Part shown: positions 38,148 to 50,413 of the stretch, one piece after another
Numbering within the stretch: position 1 is the stretch's first letter
How the letters are laid out: every line of letters begins with the position of its first letter
Source: Brachynemurus nebulosus
Taxonomy: Eukaryota; Arthropoda; Insecta; Neuroptera; Myrmeleontidae
NCBI GenBank assembly: GCA_035578155.1
Contig: JAPWDM010000016.1
Coordinates: forward strand, 10,226,608-10,290,607
Direction: 5' to 3'
Length of the DNA stretch: 64,000 bases
Made by a program: the position numbers and the translations under genes
The notes under the pieces: generated by a model
What the model was told of the DNA's origin: nothing
The model's input: the letters and a program-made list of their open reading frames with translations, nothing else
The model's database searches: none

Positions 38148-40860
38148 AGACCTCGAGAAACCAATTAGTTCTTCTGACAAATACCATAAATGCCTTGAAA
38201 ATGTTTTAGTTGCAGCATCGGAAATTTCTTTGTGAACAGAACGGAATTCGTACAAATTTTTTATCATATTTAAATCTTGATGAGGTGACTTTATCGCGAA
38301 AGGTGCATTAAACCATGAAACAATATATAATTTTACAAGAAATAAACAAATATATCTTAACCCATCTATCTCTGTAGAATTCATTTGAAACTGTTTTTTA
38401 AAGATGAACATTTTTAATGCATTAAGGGCTTTCGACATCCATCGTGCATGGTGGTTTGGTCCTGGAGCTCTAAATCTTATTCCATTTTTCGGAGTGCCGC
38501 CTAAAAATATCAATGACAACTCCAAGAATTCTTTATAATCGTCTCTGTCATGTTTCTCCTGAAATATAAAATTTTTAATTAAGTTTTAAGAACTTGCTCC
38601 ACAAATTATCACAGTATTATTGAATTATAATGATTATAATTAGGAATTGGAACAAACAACTATAGGTAGTCAGAAATGAACATTAGCCAAACTGAAGTGT
38701 ACTCAGTTAAAAAATTAAACAAGTGAAATAATTTCTAAATTTCTTTCGTAACCTTTAAAAGGCTGTAATTTCGATAATAATTTGCGTATCGGGAAAAAGA
38801 AAAAACAAAGCTGTTTCAAACAAAATTTTGAAGCTGAAATACCCTACTAGGGTTTTGAAACTTAGAAAAGCAATTTTTTTAAAGGTATGACTCTTACCAT
38901 AATCGAAAACAATGACAAAAAAATTTCAAAATGTTTGGATATTTTACTTCCCATTTCACAATTGATAATAATGTATTTCATTATCGGTATCTTAGAAAGA
39001 AATTATTTCATAGAAAATGTAAGGGTAGAAAGATTTCGGCATTAGAAACACAGCTTGAAAGTTTTCAAATTTTACTAAAGAATACATAATTTTTTTTTTT
39101 GTTTCTTCAATTATCTTTAGTTGAATGGTGTTGTCAAATTATAATCTAATAATATACTGTTCTAAAACTATCATAATTTAAATGTACCTGAAGTTGGGCA
39201 ATAATGAAATTAAGTATTTCATTTTTTTTCTTCTGAGTTACTTTCTTTATAATTGGATCCTGGATACCAGTTTCATATTTTGATTTGTCTATGTCATCCC
39301 AAGAATTTTGAAACTTTATAAAAATCGTTACGTTAGGGGAATTTACTCCTGGCCAAACAACTTCGGTGATACTTCTTAAAATCAACTCATAAATATGATG
39401 TCGGCATGCCAAATACAATAACGGCTTATTTAATAATTTTTCTAATCGACCGCATGTTTTTTTTTCAATTCCTACAATAAAAGTAATTAAAAATGATTAA
39501 TTTTTTTTTTGTAGTTATAATTTTATTATTTCTTTAATAGGAACAGTCACCAACAACGGTTTTTATAGTAACAGAACGTCACATAATCAATCAGTGAGCT
39601 AGTGATAAGAACTATTTATTGATTTTTTACCTGTATTTGTAGAACATGTATCGAAGCACATAGCTTTGATACGTTCAGAAATGCTCCATTCGTTTATGGT
39701 TTCTCTGATAGCGATTGCTTGATTTAAACCAGTCCCATAACTAAGTTTCGGTACTCCCAATAACTGCTGTGTATTGACTCCTAATAAGATTATCGGAAGT
39801 CTTTCCACTTTGGTTCGGCCAGTTATATCAGGCAACAACTTCCCATCCCAATGTATGACAACACCTGTTTTCAAATCTTCAGCAATCTTTTTTCTGACTT
39901 CGATCCGACTTCGATGAATAGTACAGCGACTTTTGGAAACATCACCCAAGTTGTGTCCTAAAGCAGATGCGAATGCACAAAAAAGATATGTTGCTTTTCT
40001 ACTGCTCACATTTGCTCTATCCATTGCTGAAACCATATCTGCTACCATAAATTTCAATTTTTTAAGTTTTGGCTCAGAGGGAAACTCAGAAAATTCTGAA
40101 GTAGCTGAACGTTTTGATTGACTTGGAGCAGTAGTAACTACAGAATGTTGTGAAAGAGGTAACACAGATTCTAGAAATGAAATTTTTCAAGATTACATTC
40201 AAAAAGTAATAAGTTCAGTTCAATTAGCACATAAAGAAGATCACTTAAACTAATTGTAAAGAAACATTAGTTTGAAACAAAGACAATAAAGGCAAACAGT
40301 AACTACTTGATTATACCTGTTATATCAATTTGAACAGTGTTTGAACATGATCCAGTACTTTCAATCTGAACTATATTTGCATTTTTTTCCAAATAAATAG
40401 ACGATGAATTCCTTATCTCTTGAAGAATATTTGAAATTTTCAGTAACTGACTACTTTTACAAATTTTCCCACTATCAATCAAAATTCTTTTTTGTGGTGA
40501 GTTTAATGTCTGTAAAGCATTTTCAGGTGTAATATCGAACAATTTATCAAGAGACTCCACAAAAACTTTTTCACGTAAAATTTGTGCTGAAGATTTTTTT
40601 CGAGACTTATTTATTTGAATTTTTTTCCAATTTTTATATAATTTTTCAATTTTTAAAATTGAACGATGTGAGTTGTTTGTAGGTAACTTAAACTTATTCC
40701 ACACTTGGATGACCCCACGCAAAACGGATTTTGCACTTTCTCGAATATTTAGTTTTTCCGTTTGATGTTTATAATAGAATAAACACGAAATATCACGATT
40801 TTTTGGTAACATCACATTACTTAAAAATTTTGATTCGAAGCCAGCTAAGCTGACATAGTT
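38147..40860 (-). CDS. Four-exon transposase-like protein of a widespread uncharacterised family (3'-truncated)
   Basis: Minus-strand exons with consistent splice sites and phases: exon 1 about 40860/40812-40317 (donor cag/gtataa), exon 2 40170-39631 (acceptor ttctag, donor cag/gtaaaa), exon 3 39471-39188 (acceptor attgtag, donor cag/gtacat), exon 4 38558 to about 38164 (acceptor atttcag). Spliced motifs in order: [25 protein letters not shown] and LDKLFDI (N-terminal part), [52 protein letters not shown] and HLWYLSEEL. From memory these recur in predicted proteins of aphids, other arthropods and cnidarians. The conserved Asp, Asp, His and Glu suggest an RNase H-fold, transposase-like core, but that is inference. 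It ends abruptly at the repeat at 38163. A start is not certain; an ATG lies at 40812. Confidence 0.7.
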
Positions 40861-41475
40861 TCGTTATTGTGTTTTATTAGACATTGTTTGTCTATAAAGC
40901 TAATTATTCCTTTGTTTCGAACAATTACATTTTTTGAATAATTTGAAAAATCGAATTATTCTTTTTTTCGAATCATTCGAATTTTTGTTTTTTCTTTTGA
41001 TTTTGAACCTTAGACATACTAATAATTGCAATAATATAGTTACTAACATGACTTATAGAATGAATTTCTCTTTATTTTATTTGAATCAGTAATCTTTGAT
41101 TTAGAAATTCAGTTGCATTTGATTAAAGAAAATCATTGTTCTCTCTGATGACAAATTTATTTGTTACATTCGATACTGATTAATTATAATTGAATTATTT
41201 GTCTATTATCACTATAGTTTATCTACCCCGCAGTTAAAAAACCATAAAAATAAGGCTCGACGGGCCTGTAACTTTGAACTAATGATGATATAAAAACTCT
41301 CATCCTTATGATTGTGTAGCAAATTTAACGTACTGAAGAATTTCCACTAAATTTTTTGTGCTCTTATCTATAGTTCACTTGATGAAAGTTATAACAATCT
41401 ATACCCATCTAAAATAGATTAGCTCTCGAACAGCGAACAAATTTTCGAATTCGATGATGATGCGTTCTTGAAAAA
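40861..41475. other. Upstream flank of the 38-41-kb gene, no promoter recognised
   Basis: AT-rich. A ttcgaa/attcgaa-rich stretch (40917-40990) lies near the start of the gene. 41400-41460 matches the 'ccatctaaaatag...cagcgaacaaattttcga' phrase shared with 13900-13960. Confidence 0.3.
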
Positions 41476-41488
41476 TTAGTCAATTTTG

Positions 41489-41684
41489 AGCTTATAATTT
41501 CGTTATTGACTTTATTTGGCGATAAAATATTAACAGCAGCAAAAAGAGCTTTAAACAATATCAAACATGTCGACCGGTTTCGGTGACACGGAAACCGGTC
41601 GACATGTTTGATATTGTTTAAAGCTCTTTTTGCTGCTGTTAATATTTTATCGCCAAATAAAGTCAATAACGAAATTATAAGCTT
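41489..41684. repeat. Perfect 196-bp palindrome
   Basis: Arms of about 93 bp (agcttataatttcgttattg... and complement) around ggtgacac. Near the centre is cgaccggtttc, so the GC-rich tip contrasts with AT-rich arms. The 12-mer ttagtcaatttt flanks the region at 41476-41487 and 41722-41733, possibly a target-site duplication of a 234-bp insertion. Confidence 0.93.
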
Positions 41685-41889
41685 AATTGTTTTGGCGAAA
41701 TTAGAGGTAACAATTTATTTATTAGTCAATTTTTATTTCAATAAATGAAACAAAATAAATATTGTTCTCAAAAGCTAGTTCACTTCGAATAATGCTTTAA
41801 AAGCTTATTTTATTTTTTACGCTCTTTCGATGGTATAAAAAAAATTGAAAAATTTTTGAAATTTGGCCAATTTTTGCAAAAAAGCACTA

Positions 41890-42097
41890 AAAATGGCGAA
41901 AAATGGCCAAAATTTTGGCTTCCAAAAATCGGACATATCTGATTGACGAACTCATACTAGTTTTTGTGACTTTTGATCTTCTCACCAAATTTTGTTAAAA
42001 TTGGAGGCTTCCTTCGAGAGTTATCGCACAGATATATATATATATACATACATACATACATGCATACATATATATATATCTATATATATATATATAT

Positions 42098-42156
<59 letters not shown>

Positions 42157-42340
42157 AATTTTAATGAAGGTCATTTTTGGTTTCTCGAGGTCTCAGTACA
42201 AATTTCTGTCATAATCTTAGGTTCAGATTTTTTCATGACACAAGCTGTAACAGCTGAATTTCCATTTTGGAGAAAAAAAAGTAAAATAAATTTTGAGGGT
42301 CTGTAACTTTGTAACTATTTGTAAGACGAAAATTTTGTAA
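41890..42340. repeat. Internal-(TA)n repeat family, copy
   Basis: Landmarks aaaatcggacatatctg, gagagttatcgcacaga, TA tract, tgcaaattttaatgaaggtc, tttctcgaggtctcag and agctgtaacagctgaatttcc occur in the same order as at 37560-38163 (there inverted in part) and 14270-14580. Confidence 0.75.
42031..42154. repeat. Compound (TA)n/(CATA)n microsatellite
   Basis: TA runs with an internal acatacatacatgcata section (42046-42070) and ctata/gata interruptions. Confidence 0.96.
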
Positions 42341-42360
42341 GGAACTTTTTTGTAAAGCGT

Positions 42361-42525
42361 CAATTCGCTCCTCTAGAATGTAAGTGTTCTATGTCCATTT
42401 TCAATAAGGTCGATATAGAGAGTGATAGCTGTATAAATGCATATGTTTATTCTACAGTTCTCTCTTTCTATATCGACCTTATTGAAAATGGACATAGAAC
42501 ACTTACATTCTAGAGGAGCGAATTG
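42361..42525. repeat. 165-bp hairpin with about 73-bp nearly perfect arms
   Basis: Arms start caattcgctcctctagaatg and end with the complement; the loop is about 19 bp (taaatgcatatgtttattc-like). The stem has only a few mismatches next to the loop. It could be a small foldback MITE; a transcribed form would make a long hairpin RNA. No target duplication is apparent. Confidence 0.9.
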
Positions 42526-42917
42526 GACTACAACACTGTCATTTACCATTTTGTCCTATCTTTAATAGTTTAGCTAAAAACTGTAAAAAACGTAAAATTT
42601 CAAGAAATTTAAATTCTAAGGCTCTGTAGAAAGTGAAATATTGGTGACAGAAATTTGACTCAATGAAATTTTCTGTCCAAAATTTAATGCTTAATAAGGT
42701 GCTTTGATTCATTTTATGGAAAAATAATTTCTTCATAGTTTGCAGGAGTAAATAACATAAAAAATCGTTTTTCCTGTGTTATTTAAATGGGAAAACATTA
42801 GGTTCGATGATGTACCTCTAAAAATTGGAATTTTGAGCTGCGCTTGGTGAAGATGTTTTTTTAGACGTATCCTACGATGTTTTGAGTGGAGAGCGATTTT
42901 TTTTTTGACACACCCTA

Positions 42918-42920
<3 letters not shown>
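42526..42920. other. AT-rich spacer
   Basis: No domain or repeat end recognised. The minus frame 42539-42736 is not protein-like. Confidence 0.3.
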
Positions 42921-42980
<60 letters not shown>

Positions 42981-43005
42981 TCTAAAATATCTGAGTATAA
43001 ATCTA

Positions 43006-43085
<80 letters not shown>

Positions 43086-43210
43086 TTTAGTGAATATCAT
43101 TTTCGTATTCTAGGGACCTCAAAACATATTTCTGTTATAGTCACGGCCTCATGTTGCGTCATGAGAGCGGCTGTAATAGCCGAATTTCGAGTTTTCTAAA
43201 CTCGCTAAAA
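42921..43210. repeat. Internal-(TA)n repeat family, fragment with two TA tracts
   Basis: TA runs at 42921-42976 and 43010-43078 are separated by aatatctaaaatatctgag. They are followed by aaattttagtgaatatcat, gggacctcaaaacatatttctg and ggctgtaatagccgaatttcgagttttc, the family's right-hand blocks. Confidence 0.75.
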
Positions 43211-43579
43211 ATGATATCGACGTTTAGTATAGTTTTTCAATATTTAAATGAGATGACTTTTCAAGTACGGCAATAACCAGCGGTATTGTTCGCAGCATGT
43301 TACCTACTTATCTAAAAAGAAACCGTCGCTTGTAAAACAGGTAACAAATTTAAATACAATTGGGTGAACATAGTGTTATAAGCAATAAAATAATTTAACA
43401 TCGTGAAAGTTTATGGTCACTAATAATACCCTCTCGAAAAGTCATCCCAAAAATTGTTGGAAAAGGTATACCTATATGAAGCAATTATTATTGTCATTTA
43501 ATTTAGTAACGATTTCTTGTAGGAAAATTTAATTTTATTTAAGTATTAATTGTAGTTTAGTTATCTTTTTACGCGCTAC

Positions 43580-43582
<3 letters not shown>

Positions 43583-43667
<85 letters not shown>
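43583..43667. repeat. (TA)n microsatellite, left of mariner
   Basis: A TA run of about 85 bp that ends exactly at the mariner terminus. With 44601-44690 it appears to be one tract split by the insertion. Confidence 0.97.
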
Positions 43668-43668
<1 letters not shown>

Positions 43669-44599
43669 GAGGTGTGTTCAAAAAGTAAGGTTACTTTTCA
43701 AATTTCTCGAGCTACGTACATTCGTTTTTCGATTTTTTTATTATGTTGCGTTAGTACACTCGTCCCGAACATATGTTCACAGTTTTAGCTATATAGCATT
43801 CTTTGTTCATTTGTGAGAGGTTAGAAGTGTTTGGCGTGCTCGGCGATTTTCTGCTGTCAAAAAAAATGTATCAAAGGATTTGCATCAAATTTTGTGTGAG
43901 AAGTGGAACTAAGTGCTCCAAAATACTCGAAATGTTAACAGTGGTATACGGTGAGTCTACTCTGAGTAAAAAAAAATGTTTATAAGTATTACAAGCTCTT
44001 CCAAGAAGGCCGAGAAGATGTCAATGACGAAACTCGCTCTAGACGTCCCAGCACGTTAAAAACTGATGAACACGTTGAAAAAGTGAAGAAAATGGTATTG
44101 GGAAATCGTCGAATCGCCATTAGAGAAGCTGCTGAGTATTAACTTGAAATCATGCACCGTTTGCGAGAAGCGATACGAAAAAAAAAAACGTCCGGAATTG
44201 TAGGAAAACAATTCATGGCTTTTTCATCACGATAAGCACTTGCTCACATATCGTTGCTTGTGCGTGATTTTTACCCAAAAACAACACCATAATCATGCCT
44301 CAGCTATCATATTCACCGGATTTAGCCCCCTGCGACTTTTTTCTGTTCCCAAAACTGAAGAAACCCATGAAAGGATAGAGATTTGCAACGATTAAGGAGA
44401 TAAAAACTGCATCGCCGGAAGAGCTCAAGGCTATACCAAAAAGTGCATAACAGAAGTGCTTCGAGGATTGGAAAATGCGTTGGCACAAGTATATTGTATC
44501 TTAGGGGGATTACTTTAAAGGGAACAACATGAATATTGATGAATAAATAAAAAGCCTTTGATAAAAACCTAAAGTCACCTTCCTTTTTGAACCCACCTC

Positions 44600-44600
<1 letters not shown>
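43668..44600 (+). mobile_element. Mariner element (933 bp) with degenerate transposase
   Basis: Ends cgaggtgtgttcaaaaag and the complement of ttttgaacccacctcg lie between TA dinucleotides. Transposase pieces in order: QRICIKFC, KCSKILEMLTVVYGES and REDVNDETRSRRPST (N-terminal HTH part), then after a deletion HHD.../SPDLAPCDFFLFPKLKKP-like sequence near 44285-44365 (the DD34D-region catalytic motif) and CFEDW near 44460. Frameshifts, stops and an internal deletion of roughly 300 bp leave it inactive. Intact mariners are about 1.3 kb. Confidence 0.9.

Positions 44601-44690
<90 letters not shown>
44601..44690. repeat. (TA)n microsatellite, right of mariner
   Basis: A TA run of about 90 bp directly between the mariner end and the Tc1-like end at 44694. 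Confidence 0.97.
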
Positions 44691-44693
<3 letters not shown>

Positions 44694-44701
44694 CAGTTAG
44701 G

Positions 44702-45577
44702 CAGGCCCGGATCTAAGGGGGTCAAACCGGGGCCCCCGCCCCGGGCGTCAGTTTTAGGGGGCGCCAAAATCATGTTAGGTCTGTCTATATCAAATGGTCT
44801 AAAAAAAAGTTGGAAAAAAATTAATATTCTTCCAGTTGTTACTATTATATTTGAAGTATTGAGAAAAATTCTTAAAAAAATTATCTAAGCGTGGTAGCCA
44901 TTTTTGCTTTCCAATTTGCGCTGATTTTTGTATTTGCAGCTATTTATTGCACATATTTCATAAACTGTTCATCCAAAAAGGTTGAAATAAAAACAATTAT
45001 GTCTATTTATTTTAATGTCTCTTTATTTTAAGTGATGTCCATATTAAACCTTTCGTTCCATAAGAAAACTTTACCTAAAGTTGGGTATCAAAATTTAATA
45101 AAGGTCACTTTTTGAACATTTTTTTTCTTATAGAAGGAATGTTTTAAACCTCGCTTAGTATTTTTCATGAGAATATCTATACGGGTACAACTACCCTTTA
45201 TGAAGCAAATACACACTATTTTAATTGTGAAACTTGTATCCTTTAATTTTTATAAATTCCGAAAGTTGACTTTTTTCCAAATTTTGAAATTTTACGCCCC
45301 TGTAAGTCTGATGGGGCTGGTGATAAAAATTTAAAATTTCCACAACTTCTAGTGCTTTCGGAGTAGATTTATTAAAATAAAAAATCAAATTTTACCTATA
45401 TTGACCCTATATCAAACCCTCAATTTTTATCATTGCTGCAAGGAGAAAAATTGGACTTTTATAAAGGACTTATATACTTACGAATTTTTTTGGCAATTTA
45501 TGGCAAACGTTGGAGAGGTGGGGGGCGCCATTTTCAAGTTTTAGCTCCGGTTTTAAAAAATCTTAGATCCGGGCCTG
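44702..45577. mobile_element. hAT-type element, 'gggcccgga' family, 876 bp
   Basis: Ends caggcccggatctaag and the complement of cttagatccgggcctg are flanked by a perfect 8-bp duplication cagttagg (44694-44701, 45578-45585). The target is the terminal inverted repeat of the Tc1-like element. It is larger than the related MITEs at 9355 and 11285 and also without transposase. The perfect duplication indicates a younger insertion. Confidence 0.92.
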
Positions 45578-45596
45578 CAGTTAGGTGCAAAACTGA

Positions 45597-47082
45597 CAAG
45601 TAAAGGGCCCGAGGCCGGACCCATTGATTTCGATGAAACTTAGATATGTTCTAGAACACTAAAAAATAAGCGACACGTATTTTTTTTTTCGGCGGAAAAA
45701 CGGTTTGAAGGGTTGAAATCGCCCTTCAAAAATTGGGGTAAAAATTTAATTTTTTAAAAATCTCCAAAACGGTAAGAGATAGAGCAAAAGTTTAAATTGG
45801 CCATGTTGCTTTTCTTTAAAGAGATATCTTTTGATATTAAATTTGTTCAAATTACACCAACAGGGGTCGTTAAGGGTTAAAATTTAGGGGTTAATTTTGC
45901 AAAAAGGGGGTGAAAATCAAACAATATAAAAATTTTGTTTACAGATTTGAAATCTACGTCAAAAAATCTAATTGACATGTTTTTGCTCAATGTCCATATA
46001 TTAAGTTTAGGGGAAGTTAACTACGGGGTGACTGTGTCGAATAGTCGTACTACTTGGGTATTTCAAGAAGTTTCTCTTCATGGAAAATAGTTTAAGACAT
46101 CTAGAATAACGTAGAAATGAAATCTTTGATTTCAAAATTCAGTTTGAGCAATACTGGAGAGGGGGTGAGTACCCTCTTAAATTACATACTAGTTAACATA
46201 CACTTATTTTTAATATTAACACACTGACAGTGGGTAATAATCTCACAATAAGTGGTTCTGAAGTTGGACTGTCGATGTCGTATGTAAGGTTTTTATAAGG
46301 TTTGTTTTTTAATGGATGTTATAGTTTTCGTTATCGAAAATTATCCATACTGAAAATAACGATATTTTCAAAATGAATGGAAACCTAATAAAAACCTTAC
46401 ATACGATAGTCCAACTTCAGAACCACTTATTGTGACATTATTACTCACTGTCAGTGTGTTAATCTTAAAACGAGTGTATGTTAACTAGTATGTAATTTAA
46501 GAGGGTGACTCACCCCCTCTCCAATGTAGCTCAAACTGAATTTTAAATCGAAAATTTCATTTCTACGTTATTCTAAATGTCTTAAACTATTTTCCACGAA
46601 GAAGAACTTCTTGAACTACTCAAGTAGTACGACTATTCGACACAGTCACCCCCTAGTTAACTACCCCTAAGCTTAATATTAGGACATTGAGCAAAAACAG
46701 GGCAATTAGATTTTCTGACGTAGATTTCAAATCTGTAAACAGAATTTTTATATTGTTTAATTTTCATGCCCTTTTTGCAAAATTAACCCTTAAATTTTAA
46801 CCCCCAGCCACCCCTGTTTATACAATTTGTACGAATTGCATACCAATAGATAGCTCTTTAAAGAAGAGCAATACTGCCAATTTAAACTTTTGTTCTATTT
46901 CTTATCGTTTTCGAGATATTTAAAAAATTAAATTTTTACCCCAATTTTTGGAGGGCGATTTCACCCCTTCAAACCGTTTGTCTCCCGATAAAAAGAAAAT
47001 ACGTGTCGCTTATTTTTTAGTGTTCTACAACATATCTAAGTTTCATCAAAATCGATAGGTCCGGCCTCGGGCCCTTTACTTG
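45597..47082. mobile_element. 1.5-kb foldback element, CAAG ends, 3-bp duplication
   Basis: Arms of about 740 bp meet near 46340. Ends caagtaaagggcccgagg and complement are flanked by TGA on both sides (45594-45596, 47083-47085). Inside each end are gatttcgatgaaactta, a ggtttgaagggttgaaatcgccc block and a tctccaaaacggtaagagat block, shared with the termini of 52339-57448. No coding capacity is present. Arm divergence is low to moderate. Confidence 0.85.
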
Positions 47083-47172
47083 TGAGACAACTAAGTTTTA
47101 GATATTTGTATTTCTTAAATATATTATAAACCTTACAATCAAAACAATATTTACATAACTGAAATAGTTATT

Positions 47173-47361
47173 TTCGATACATATGCGTAAAGAGAGGTAT
47201 TCTAGTAGGCTTAAATTCGGGCACGAGTCTAAGGGACTGACGTATACACAACGAGATCGAGTGCGTAAGCGCACGAGATCTCGTTGTGTATACGTCAGTC
47301 CCTTCAGCGAGTGCCCCAATTTAAGCCTACCGGATACCTCTCTTTACGCATACGTATCGAA
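47173..47361. repeat. CpG-rich 189-bp palindrome
   Basis: Arms ttcgatacatatgcgtaaag... and complement, containing gggactgacgtatacacaac. The centre is gtgcgtaagcgcac. The high CpG content contrasts with the AT-rich surroundings. Probably a small foldback element. Confidence 0.9.
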
Positions 47362-47816
47362 CATAAGTTTTTATAACGACGGCTTCTAAAGTTTAATAGA
47401 GAGAAAAAAATTAATTATTTTTAAGCAATTTTTATTAATTTGTAGAACGTTGTTGTTTTTTTTTATTAATTTGTTGATCGTTTCCATGTTAATTTGAATA
47501 TGATTATCATTGACAAATGAATATCATTATTTTCTCGCATAGTTTTAGCTACTTTCACGCACACTTGTACTTTCGCGCACAGTTACTGTCATTTGTTTTA
47601 CAATGATATAAAAAACTGCTCTTTACGCCCACTACACAACGCTCGAATATTGAACTTTAGAAGCAGGTGTTATAAAAAGTACATTTATTGATACATAAGG
47701 TTATAAACTTAATTTAGCTTAAAAGGCTATTTTAGAATAAAATAATCATAATGACCTTTGGTTCACTTTTGCACCACTTGTAGCAAGCATCAAATAATTA
47801 AACTTTAATATTATAT
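47362..47816. other. Tc1-like element flank with short inverted repeats
   Basis: ttttataacgacggcttctaaagtt (47374-47392 region) and its approximate complement (aactttagaagcaggtgtta, about 47653) bracket about 320 bp with repeated tttcgcgcaca motifs. This may be another small insertion. No gene. Confidence 0.4.
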
Positions 47817-48755
47817 CCACAGACCTTTTGCCTTTCTAACAGCATGTGAATGTTTTTTAATACTTCTAACATGTTATTTCGCAGTAATCAGGTGAGACTT
47901 CGTATCACTGTTCCTGTACATCTTTCCATAAAATTTGACGGAGGTGATTCACATTCATTTAAATGTTTATTCTTCAGATATGACCATAAATTTTCAAAAG
48001 AATTGAGATGGCCACATCAGGACCTTGAATTTTTGTTTACTTAACCAATTTTTTACTAATTTCGAGGTATTTTTCGGATCGTTGTCATGTTGAAATATTA
48101 TTTCATCTTCTGGATATGGTATGTTTCTGACTGTTTCTGTTAAATATATCCTGGGAATATTATAGTACAATTTTTTGTTCATATTACCATCAATCCTATG
48201 AGTTGGACCTGCATCAATTGCTGAAAAACAACTTCACAACTTGATGTTACCACCACCATGCATTATCGTTTGAATGTAATTCTTTGGTTGTCTTGATTCT
48301 TTAATTCTTTTCCAATTCCACCGGCGACCATCTGTACTGTATCTATTAATTTTAGTCGCATGTGACCAAACCACCTTCATTCAATTATCATCATTCCATT
48401 TTATACATTGTTTTACAAAATCTAGCTTTAATATTTTTTTAGTGAGAAGTGGTTTCTTTTTTCTTTCGACAGCTCGGAACTTTGCGGAATGTAATGCCCG
48501 ACGAACTGTCCACTTACTTACTGACTTGCCAACGTCTTTCTGTAAAAGCTGGGTTGCCTCAGAAGCCGAAGTGCTTCACCGGTAGCCAAATATCGAGTAA
48601 CTCTTCTAAGATCCTCTCCTGATAGTTTATTTTCCGACCACCAACATCTTTCTCTATTAGGAAATTACATTTTTTTCGAATTTTTTGTATTGTCGATTGG
48701 CTAATATGAATTTTCTGAGCGATATATCTTGTAGATTGTCTACTTTTAGCGAATT
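47817..48755 (-). pseudogene. Tc1-like transposase relic
   Basis: Read from 48755 leftwards: a helix-turn-helix part (STRYIAQKIHISQSTIQKI), then VVWSHATKINRYSTDGRRW (the VVWSDE-type first catalytic region, here with H and A), IMHGGGNIKL, a DAGPTHRIDGNMNKKLYY block, and FQHDNDPKNTSKLVKNWL (second catalytic Asp region), ending WPSQ before the third catalytic segment. Frameshifts and stops break the frame (the longest open piece is 47994-48182). The residues after WPSQ decay to ITAKQHVRSIKKHSHAVRKA-like sequence. A full Tc1 transposase is about 340 aa. The start region was cut off by the repeat at 48757. Confidence 0.85.
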
Positions 48756-48870
48756 TCGAAAACTCGAAATTCAGCTATTACAGCAGGTGTCATGACGCAA
48801 CCTCCGGCGGAGACCATAACAGAAATATGTTTTGAGGTCCCTAGAATACGAAAATGATATTCACTAAAAT

Positions 48871-48871
48871 T

Positions 48872-48954
<83 letters not shown>
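48871..48954. repeat. (TA)n microsatellite
   Basis: TA run of about 80 bp at the family's usual position, between tcactaaaattta and the complement of the gagttatcg block. Confidence 0.97.
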
Positions 48955-48957
<3 letters not shown>

Positions 48958-49619
48958 GCCACGATAACTTTCGAACGAAACTCTTAATGCTGATGAAATT
49001 TCGTATGGAGACTCGATTTTGATCTGGCTTGGCTAAATGCTTTAGCCAGATACATCGGATGCCCAGAAGTAGGTTTTCTGGCCATTTTTTATCATTCGAT
49101 CCTATCATTAGACAGTTCGATTTTTACATCGTTAAAAAGCCAAAAAAAAGCCAAAAATAAAATTATGAAGAAAATATTCTTATAATTTTCTTCCTATTTT
49201 AAGTATTTTTCGAGAAAATGTAAATTTTCACTTTTGTATTAGTTTTCCTTCTTTGTTAGTCTAATAAGTAATTTATATTTATGTGTCAGTTCTATGACAT
49301 ATAAAAATGAAAATAAAATGAAATGAAATATAAAAATATTTCATTTTTTTTTAAAGAATTTTGTGAGAACAAGTGAAATCTATTCACATACATGTATTAT
49401 AATACACATACATATACATAGTTTTGTTTCTCATTTATTGCATTATAATTAGCATAGTGCTGTCTCAAATTGAAAAATGAAAATTAAGGAGATTTTCTAA
49501 GCTTATGTAATTGAAGATTTTTTTCTTATTGTTTTTTTAAATAAACAAGAAACCGAACATTATGTTATGATATAATATTATTATTAAATATGAAACAAAA
49601 CAACATAATATATGTATGT

Positions 49620-50330
49620 AAGCACGGAAAAAAAATTTGAATCGATTTTGAAAATTTTTTCACTAATAATTATTAATGTTAAAAAATTAAACAATTTTAA
49701 ATGGATTTAAGGTGTGAGGTCAAGGTTTTCGGGACCTAAAAAGGTCAAAAATTAATTAACCAATCGATTTTAAAATTTTTTTCACAGTTAGTAAGTTAAA
49801 GTATTTGAATTAATTAATTAAATGATGTCCGCAAGAACCTTACGGACTGCCATAAGTTATATGAGATCCCTACAACCCTTTTCTTACTGTTAGAGTACTA
49901 GAATTGTATGAGTTTCGCCAGGGTTTACTGATCTCATAATTGCAAATAAAGAACTAAACGACCAGTTTTGAAAATTTTTTCACTGTTACAGAGCTAAACT
50001 ATTTTAGATAGATATAGAATACATTATGCAAGGTCCGCCAGGGTCCATAGGGCCCAAAAGTGTCAAAAATAAACGAACTGACCGATTTTGAAAATTTTTT
50101 CACTGTTACAGAGCTAAACTATTTTAGATAAACAGAGATTACGGTATGTAAGTTCCAGCAGTGTCAGTGGGACCTAAAAGTGTCAAAAATAAAATAACTG
50201 ACCGATATTGAAAATTTTTTTTACTATTACCGAGGTAAACTATTTTAGATAGGTACAGGTTGTGTTATCTGAGATCCACAACTGTCCTGCGGATGCAATT
50301 GCGGCGTAGAATGCTACACAACGGGTTTTC

Positions 50331-50413
<83 letters not shown>

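Noticed and set aside
42361..42525. Pre-miRNA gene
   Set aside because: The stem is longer and more perfect than typical animal precursors and there is no expression evidence. Kept only as a hairpin repeat.
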